Assembly (NCBI RefSeq): GCF_004143485.2
Contig: NZ_ML974131.1
Coordinates: forward strand, 53,857-117,856
Length of the DNA: 64,000 bases
Source of the DNA: Halorussus amylolyticus
GTDB taxonomy: Archaea; Halobacteriota; Halobacteria; Halobacteriales; Haladaptataceae
Reading direction: 5' to 3'
The first letter of the stretch is position 1. Every line of letters starts with the position of its first letter. This document shows positions 59,916-64,000 of the stretch, piece by piece. Under the pieces are notes generated by a model. The model was not told where the DNA came from, searched no databases, and saw only the letters and a program-made list of their open reading frames with translations. A program made the translations under genes and the position numbers.

Positions 59916-62105
59916 TTACGGAGTAGGAGGCGACCCATCCCACGCCCCCCTATCGGTAAAGAAGTTCAGCATCGCGAACTTCAGCTTCTCGGGCCCGATG
60001 TCTATCATCTCGGCGCGCTCCTCGGGCGGGAACGTCTCGCGGACGCTGTACTTGCGCATCTTGCGCTCGCCCAATTGGGTGTAGCGTTTGTCCACGAGCA
60101 CCCGCACGCCGAAGTCCTCTGGCGACCGAATCACCCGCCCCAACGCTTGGCGGGTCTTCCGAATCGTCGGAATCTCGACGGCGTACTCCCACCCCGAATC
60201 GCGACCCGACCGGTCGGCGAAGGTGCGGTCGTAGGCCTCTTGGACCGCCTCCATTCGGTCGCTGAGGTGGGGATAGGGAACCCCGACCACGACCACCGTC
60301 CGGGCGTCGTCGCCGTCGAAGCTGACGCCCTCGGCGAGAGTACCCCACAGCGAGGTGAAGAGGGCGGCGTTCTCGTCGGTCACGAACCGCTGGCGGAGGT
60401 CCTCGACTGAGGTTCCGGGTTCGTCGCGGTAGAGGGTCGCGTCCCTGCTCCCGAACTCCCGATTGAGTCGGTCGTAGTAGCGCTCGGCCTCGGCGTAACT
60501 CGGGAAGAAGAGCAGGGTGTTCCCGGCGGTGAACTCCACGGCGTCCCGGAGGACGCCCGCGATGGCGTCCTGGGTCTCGGGGTTGCCGCGCTCGCTCGAA
60601 AACAGCGCGGGCGACTCGACCGCGAACGTCCGGCGGTTCTCCTCGGGGAACTGAAGCCCGTAGGCTATCGAGACCGGGTCTTCGAGACCCAGCACGTCCG
60701 AGAGCACGTCGAATGGCCGGAGGGTCGCGCTCATCAGGACGGTGGCGTACACTTCGCCGAAGAGGTCGGCCGTTACCTCGCGGGGGATGCAGGTGTAGAG
60801 TTCGGCCCGGCCGTACACCTGGTCGGTCGCCTCGTCGCGTCGGACCGCGACCACTGGGTACTGGCCCAACTCCGTTCCCTCGGCCATGAACGACTGAACG
60901 AAGTTCGCGGCCTGCAGGGTCTGGCACTCCTGGCGCGTGGTCGCCTCGCCGTTCTTGTACGCCTCCTCGTACCGGTCGTCGAGTTCCTTGCCGAGGTGGA
61001 CCGCGAGGTCGAGTTCGGTGTCGATTCCCTTCCCGGTGTACTGCTGGAGGAAATTCAGCGTGAGGTCGTCGCGCTTATCGTCGTTCGAGATGGACACGTC
61101 CTCCCAGTTGTCGCCCACCTTCTCCCTATCGCCGAATCCGAACGCGTCCTCGTAGGTCTCTTCGAGCGCGCGCCGGAACGCCGCGATGACGTTGTACGCG
61201 GGTTCGGCCCGCGCGTCGTCCGAATCCTGGAGTTCGTCGAGCGCCGAGTCGAGGGTGTTCTCGGTCAGCGTTCGACTCGCGTGTTCGCGGGCGGTGCCCT
61301 CGATGTTGTGCGCCTCGTCGAAGATGGCGATTACGTCCTCGGGGTCCCGGCCCAGCCACCGGAAGAACTGCTCGCGTATCATCGGGTCGAGGAGGTGGTG
61401 GTAGTTGCACACGACGAGGTCCACGCCCTCCATGCCGTCCTTGAGGAGTTCGTAGCCACAGAGCATCTGCTCTTCCGCAAAATCGTAGATGTCGTCGGGC
61501 GTGCGCACGTCGTCGTAGAGCCACGAGTAGAACTCGTCGTTGTCGCCCGCGAGGTTGTTGTAGTAGTACTCGCAGGTGTTCTGGTCTTCGAGGCTCTCGA
61601 CGGTCTCCTGGACCGAATCGAGTTCGTCCATCACCGCGCTCCGGGCGTCCATCGCGCGGTCGTCGCCCTCCTGTCCGGCTTCGAGCAGTTCCTGTTGGCG
61701 CTGTTCGAGTTCTCGCAAATCTCGCTCGGCGTCCACGACCTCGTACGTGTTGTCCCGGAGGACCTGACACTCCTCGAAGCCCACGTCGATGTGACACATC
61801 GACCCCTTGCCGCGGAACACGACCGCGCGAATCGACTCCTCTTGGGTAATCTCGCGGGCTTCCGCCACGAACTGGCGCATCTGCTGGTGGACGTTGGTCG
61901 TGATGACTACCGTCTTGTCCTCCTCGCGGGCGTACTCCAGCGCGGGCGCGAGCGACGAGAGGGTCTTGCCCGTGCCGCAGGCTCCCTCGAAAAGTACGTC
62001 CTGGCCGCGCGCGAAGGCGTTGTAGATGCGGTCCATCGCCTCGCGCTGATTGTCGTACGGTTCCTCGTACGGGAAGAACCGCATGTGCCCGTTCGTCTCT
62101 GCCAC
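59916..62105 (-). CDS. XPD/Rad3-like ATP-dependent DNA helicase
   Basis: 729 residues. Walker A FEGACGTGKTLSSLAPALEY (near 42), Fe-S-type cysteines in CHIDVGFEECQVL, TCEYYYNN and MLCGYELL, DEAH box IFDEAHNIEGTAREHASR (near 270), and C-terminal motifs WGTLAEGVSFDGDDARTVVV and RKTRQALGRVIRSPEDFGVR. This is the SF2 XPD/DinG family, 5'-3' helicases with a 4Fe-4S cluster used in repair. Starts at ATG 62105. Confidence 0.93.
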   Translation of the reverse strand: MAETNGHMRFFPYEEPYDNQREAMDRIYNAFARGQDVLFEGACGTGKTLSSLAPALEYAREEDKTVVITTNVHQQMRQFVAEAREITQEESIRAVVFRGKGSMCHIDVGFEECQVLRDNTYEVVDAERDLRELEQRQQELLEAGQEGDDRAMDARSAVMDELDSVQETVESLEDQNTCEYYYNNLAGDNDEFYSWLYDDVRTPDDIYDFAEEQMLCGYELLKDGMEGVDLVVCNYHHLLDPMIREQFFRWLGRDPEDVIAIFDEAHNIEGTAREHASRTLTENTLDSALDELQDSDDARAEPAYNVIAAFRRALEETYEDAFGFGDREKVGDNWEDVSISNDDKRDDLTLNFLQQYTGKGIDTELDLAVHLGKELDDRYEEAYKNGEATTRQECQTLQAANFVQSFMAEGTELGQYPVVAVRRDEATDQVYGRAELYTCIPREVTADLFGEVYATVLMSATLRPFDVLSDVLGLEDPVSIAYGLQFPEENRRTFAVESPALFSSERGNPETQDAIAGVLRDAVEFTAGNTLLFFPSYAEAERYYDRLNREFGSRDATLYRDEPGTSVEDLRQRFVTDENAALFTSLWGTLAEGVSFDGDDARTVVVVGVPYPHLSDRMEAVQEAYDRTFADRSGRDSGWEYAVEIPTIRKTRQALGRVIRSPEDFGVRVLVDKRYTQLGERKMRKYSVRETFPPEERAEMIDIGPEKLKFAMLNFFTDRGAWDGSPPTP

Positions 62106-62176
62106 GGCAGGGAGTTTGCCCGGCTTGACGTTTAAAGTCTCGCTCTGGAGTGGAAGTGCAGGCGACCGGAAATCGG

Positions 62177-63124
62177 CTACACCTCAGGCTCGACGTACAC
62201 CTTGAAGATGGTCTCGTCGGCCTCCATCATCGCGCTCTCCAACGCGGTAATCCGGTCGTCCATCTCCTCGGTCGGAATCCCGTTCTCGAAGGCGATGTCG
62301 GCCGCGACCATCACCTGCTCCGGGCCGAAGTAGACTGTTCGGAGGTCCACGATTTTCTCGACGCCTTCCCACTCCTCGACGATGTTGCGGAGTTTTCGCT
62401 CCTCTGACTTCGGCAGGCTCTCGCCGAGCAGGAGGCGCTTGTTCTCCCACGCGAGCGCCAAGGCGAAGCCCATCAGCATGATGCCGATGAGGAGGGCGGA
62501 GACGGCGTCGTACAGCTGATTCCCGGTGACTCTGGAGAGGTAGATGCCGAACAGCGCGATGCCCGCGCCGACCAGCGCGATGGTGTCCTCGGTGAACGCC
62601 GTGAGGGTCGTCACGTTGCTCGTCTTCGAGAACGCCTCGCGCAGGCCGCTCCACTGGTGTTGTTCGATGTCGACTTTCATCCCGGCCCACGCCTTCTTCA
62701 GTGCATAGGTCTCGAACGCTATCGCGCCGAGCAGGACGACGTAGTTGACGTACACCGGGTCGAACGGGCCGATGCCGAGGAGTTCGACCGGCTGGCCGCC
62801 ACCGCCGTGTCCGGGGTGCATGATGGCGTTGTAACCGTGCTTCGCGGACTCCCACCCGGCGATGCCGAACAGCAGGACGCTCACCAGAAAGCTGTAGAAG
62901 AACTCGGCCTTGCCGTAGCCGAACGGATGCCCGCGACTCGCGTCCTGATTGCTGTACCGGATGCCGATGAGCAGGAACACCTGATTGCCGGTGTCCGAAA
63001 TCGAGTGGTACGTCTCCGAGAGCATCGCGGCGCTCCCGGTCAGCAGAAATCCGAAGAACTTCAGCACGGCTATCGCGCCGTTGGCGAACAGTGCGGCGAG
63101 GACGACAGACTTGCTCTCGGCCAT
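62177..63124 (-). CDS. Cation diffusion facilitator transporter
   Basis: 315 residues. TM2 metal motif SETYHSISDTGNQVFLLIGI (HxxxD), TM5 motif FTEDTIALVGAGIALFGIYL (D), and a C-terminal ferredoxin-like domain with VEKIVDLRTVYFGPEQVMVA and ADIAFENG. Six helices. It exports Zn2+, Fe2+ or Mn2+ in exchange for protons. It starts 19 nt into the gap before the helicase gene on the same strand. Confidence 0.92.
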   Translation of the reverse strand: MAESKSVVLAALFANGAIAVLKFFGFLLTGSAAMLSETYHSISDTGNQVFLLIGIRYSNQDASRGHPFGYGKAEFFYSFLVSVLLFGIAGWESAKHGYNAIMHPGHGGGGQPVELLGIGPFDPVYVNYVVLLGAIAFETYALKKAWAGMKVDIEQHQWSGLREAFSKTSNVTTLTAFTEDTIALVGAGIALFGIYLSRVTGNQLYDAVSALLIGIMLMGFALALAWENKRLLLGESLPKSEERKLRNIVEEWEGVEKIVDLRTVYFGPEQVMVAADIAFENGIPTEEMDDRITALESAMMEADETIFKVYVEPEV

Positions 63125-63204
63125 TGGTCCCTCTTCTCGGCCACCCGATAAGAAAGTGGTCGTATTCGTAACACTCAGGCCGAAACCGTTCCAACCTCGG
63201 GACG

Positions 63205-63717
63205 ATGATTACCATCCTCTCGGACACGCACAGTCGGTCGGGCCACGAACTCCGGGGACGAGCGGCGGAGGCGGTCGAAGAAGCCGACCTCGTGGTCCAC
63301 GCCGGGGACTTCCTGAACGAGACCGCGCTCGACGCGTTCGAGTCGGTCAGCGACCGTCTCCACGGCGTCTACGGCAACAACGCCACGCCGGGCGTCCGCG
63401 ACCGCCTGCCGCCCGAGCGCACCTTCGACGCCGAGGGGTTCCGATTCGTCCTGACCCACGGTGACGACCGGAGTGCGACCGGCCTGTCGCTCCTCGGCCG
63501 CCAGCAGGCCGCCGACGTGGTGGTGTTCGGCCACTCGCACCGCCACGCGGTCAGCGACGCTGGCGAGGTCCTGCTACTGAATCCCGGCAGTCACGCTCAA
63601 CCGCGAGGTGGCCTGCCGACGCACATCGAACTTCACCCCCGAGAGGGCGGTCTCGACGGCGAGATTCGACACCGCGACGGCTCGGTCCTCGAAGAATTTC
63701 GGGTCGAACACCGGTGA
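63205..63717 (+). CDS. YfcE-like metallophosphoesterase
   Basis: 170 residues with the calcineurin-like metal motifs in order: SDTHSRSGHE (near 5), VVHAGDF (near 32), VYGNNATPG (near 55), VLTHGDDRSA (near 81), VVFGHSHRHA (near 111). The protein is close to archaeal MJ0936 and bacterial YfcE, which hydrolyse phosphodiesters. The gene ends before a repeat-rich contig end. Confidence 0.93.
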   Translation: MITILSDTHSRSGHELRGRAAEAVEEADLVVHAGDFLNETALDAFESVSDRLHGVYGNNATPGVRDRLPPERTFDAEGFRFVLTHGDDRSATGLSLLGRQQAADVVVFGHSHRHAVSDAGEVLLLNPGSHAQPRGGLPTHIELHPREGGLDGEIRHRDGSVLEEFRVEHR

Positions 63718-63724
63718 CCGAGTC

Positions 63725-63862
63725 GGATGGGGGTCCGAAGCGTGGGGAACCGGGGAAGGTGGGGGCCGAAGCAGGGGAACCGGGGCAGGTGGGGGCCGCA
63801 GGTGGGGGCCGAAGCAGGGGAACCGAGTCGGGCGGAGGGCCGAAGCGGGGGGTCCACCTCCA
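63725..63862. repeat. G-rich tandem repeats
   Basis: Variants of GGGGAACCGGGGCAGGTGGG and GGGCCGAAGCAGGGGAACCG recur after the phosphoesterase gene. The region has many runs of 4-6 G and could form G-quadruplexes. No coding role seen. Confidence 0.8.
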
Positions 63863-63928
63863 TCTATGCGTGACCGCACCAAGTACTTCCCGTAAGCTCA
63901 AAAATCCGTTTTAGTTATCGGCCCGGTC

Positions 63929-63968
63929 GGGGGGGGGGGGGGGGCCCCCCCCCCCCCCCCCCCCCCCC
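63929..63968. other. Poly-G / poly-C run, probable assembly artefact at contig end
   Basis: 16 G (63929-63944) are followed by 24 C (63945-63968), then CAACAAACACCCAAAGGGGGGTG-like low-complexity sequence to the end. This is unlike the rest of the window and typical of an unreliable contig end. Confidence 0.9.
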
Positions 63969-64000
63969 AACAAACACCCAAAGGGGGGTGAACGCCGCGA

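Noticed and set aside
1..64000. tRNA, rRNA or CRISPR arrays
   Set aside because: No T-arm plus CCA-proximal stem pattern was found outside genes, no rRNA-like sequence, and no regularly spaced 25-37 bp repeats with unique spacers; the tandem arrays at 52625 and 33642 have no spacers.

Overview
The window is from a haloarchaeon (class Halobacteria). Evidence: archaeal informational genes (SRP54, FtsY, prefoldin alpha, IF-6, ribosomal proteins L20a, L31e, L39e and S6e, RFC small subunit, archaeal AlaS, XPD-like helicase), highly acidic proteins, high GC over most of the window, short TATA-driven near-leaderless starts, and families I know mainly from haloarchaea (Bat-type regulators, DUF7344-like, DUF6360-like, CYP174-like P450). 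I cannot name the genus. The right end is a contig end with an artificial-looking poly-G/poly-C run.

Region 1 (1-6.6 kb) is visibly AT-richer than the rest and looks acquired. On the minus strand it holds an S9 oligopeptidase, an ABC-2 exporter (ATPase plus permease), three tandem 28-codon peptide genes with an identical leader and a variable C-terminal part, and a cut-off gene running past the left edge. A divergent SppA-like S49 membrane protease and a tiny membrane protein follow. I read this as a ribosomally made peptide system (precursors, processing or export, possibly immunity); it is the most interesting part of the window.

Region 2 (6.7-13.2 kb): paired MgtE-type half transporters, a HicBA toxin-antitoxin pair, SRP54, FtsY, prefoldin alpha, L20a and an ArsC-like phosphatase with a winged-helix partner. 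Region 3 (13.2-19.4 kb): a tightly overlapping operon for a siroheme nitrite/sulfite reductase and its cofactor (reductase, DUF6360-like, CbiX, CobA, TrpD-like). Region 4 (19.4-27.6 kb): IF-6/L31e/L39e, ThpR, a possible toxin-antitoxin pair, TPR and DUF424 proteins, an arylsulfotransferase-like protein, an SDR enzyme and a structured repeat RNA candidate.

Region 5 (27.7-41.6 kb): Bat-type regulator and divergent P450, beta-CASP nuclease, iron-type substrate-binding lipoprotein with a DtxR-like operator, HEAT-repeat protein, ZIP transporter, beta-lactamase-fold hydrolase, and the nosD-nosF-nosY / nosL accessory set for nitrous oxide reductase, without nosZ. Region 6 (41.7-51.2 kb): S6e, dihydroorotase, a bactofilin-like membrane protein, RFC small subunit, AlaS. 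Region 7 (51.3-64 kb): HD hydrolase, the second copy of the structured RNA element, alpha/beta hydrolase, a degenerate AMP-ligase homologue, an AT-rich membrane-protein gene, glutamine amidotransferase, acyl-CoA dehydrogenase followed by a repeat-rich structured intergenic region, XPD-like helicase, CDF transporter and a YfcE-like phosphoesterase.

Across the window there are many perfect inverted repeats with 14-25 bp arms and loops of 0-6 nt, both between and inside genes. Two intergenic elements about 26 kb apart share a rod-like fold with compensatory base changes and are the best ncRNA candidates.
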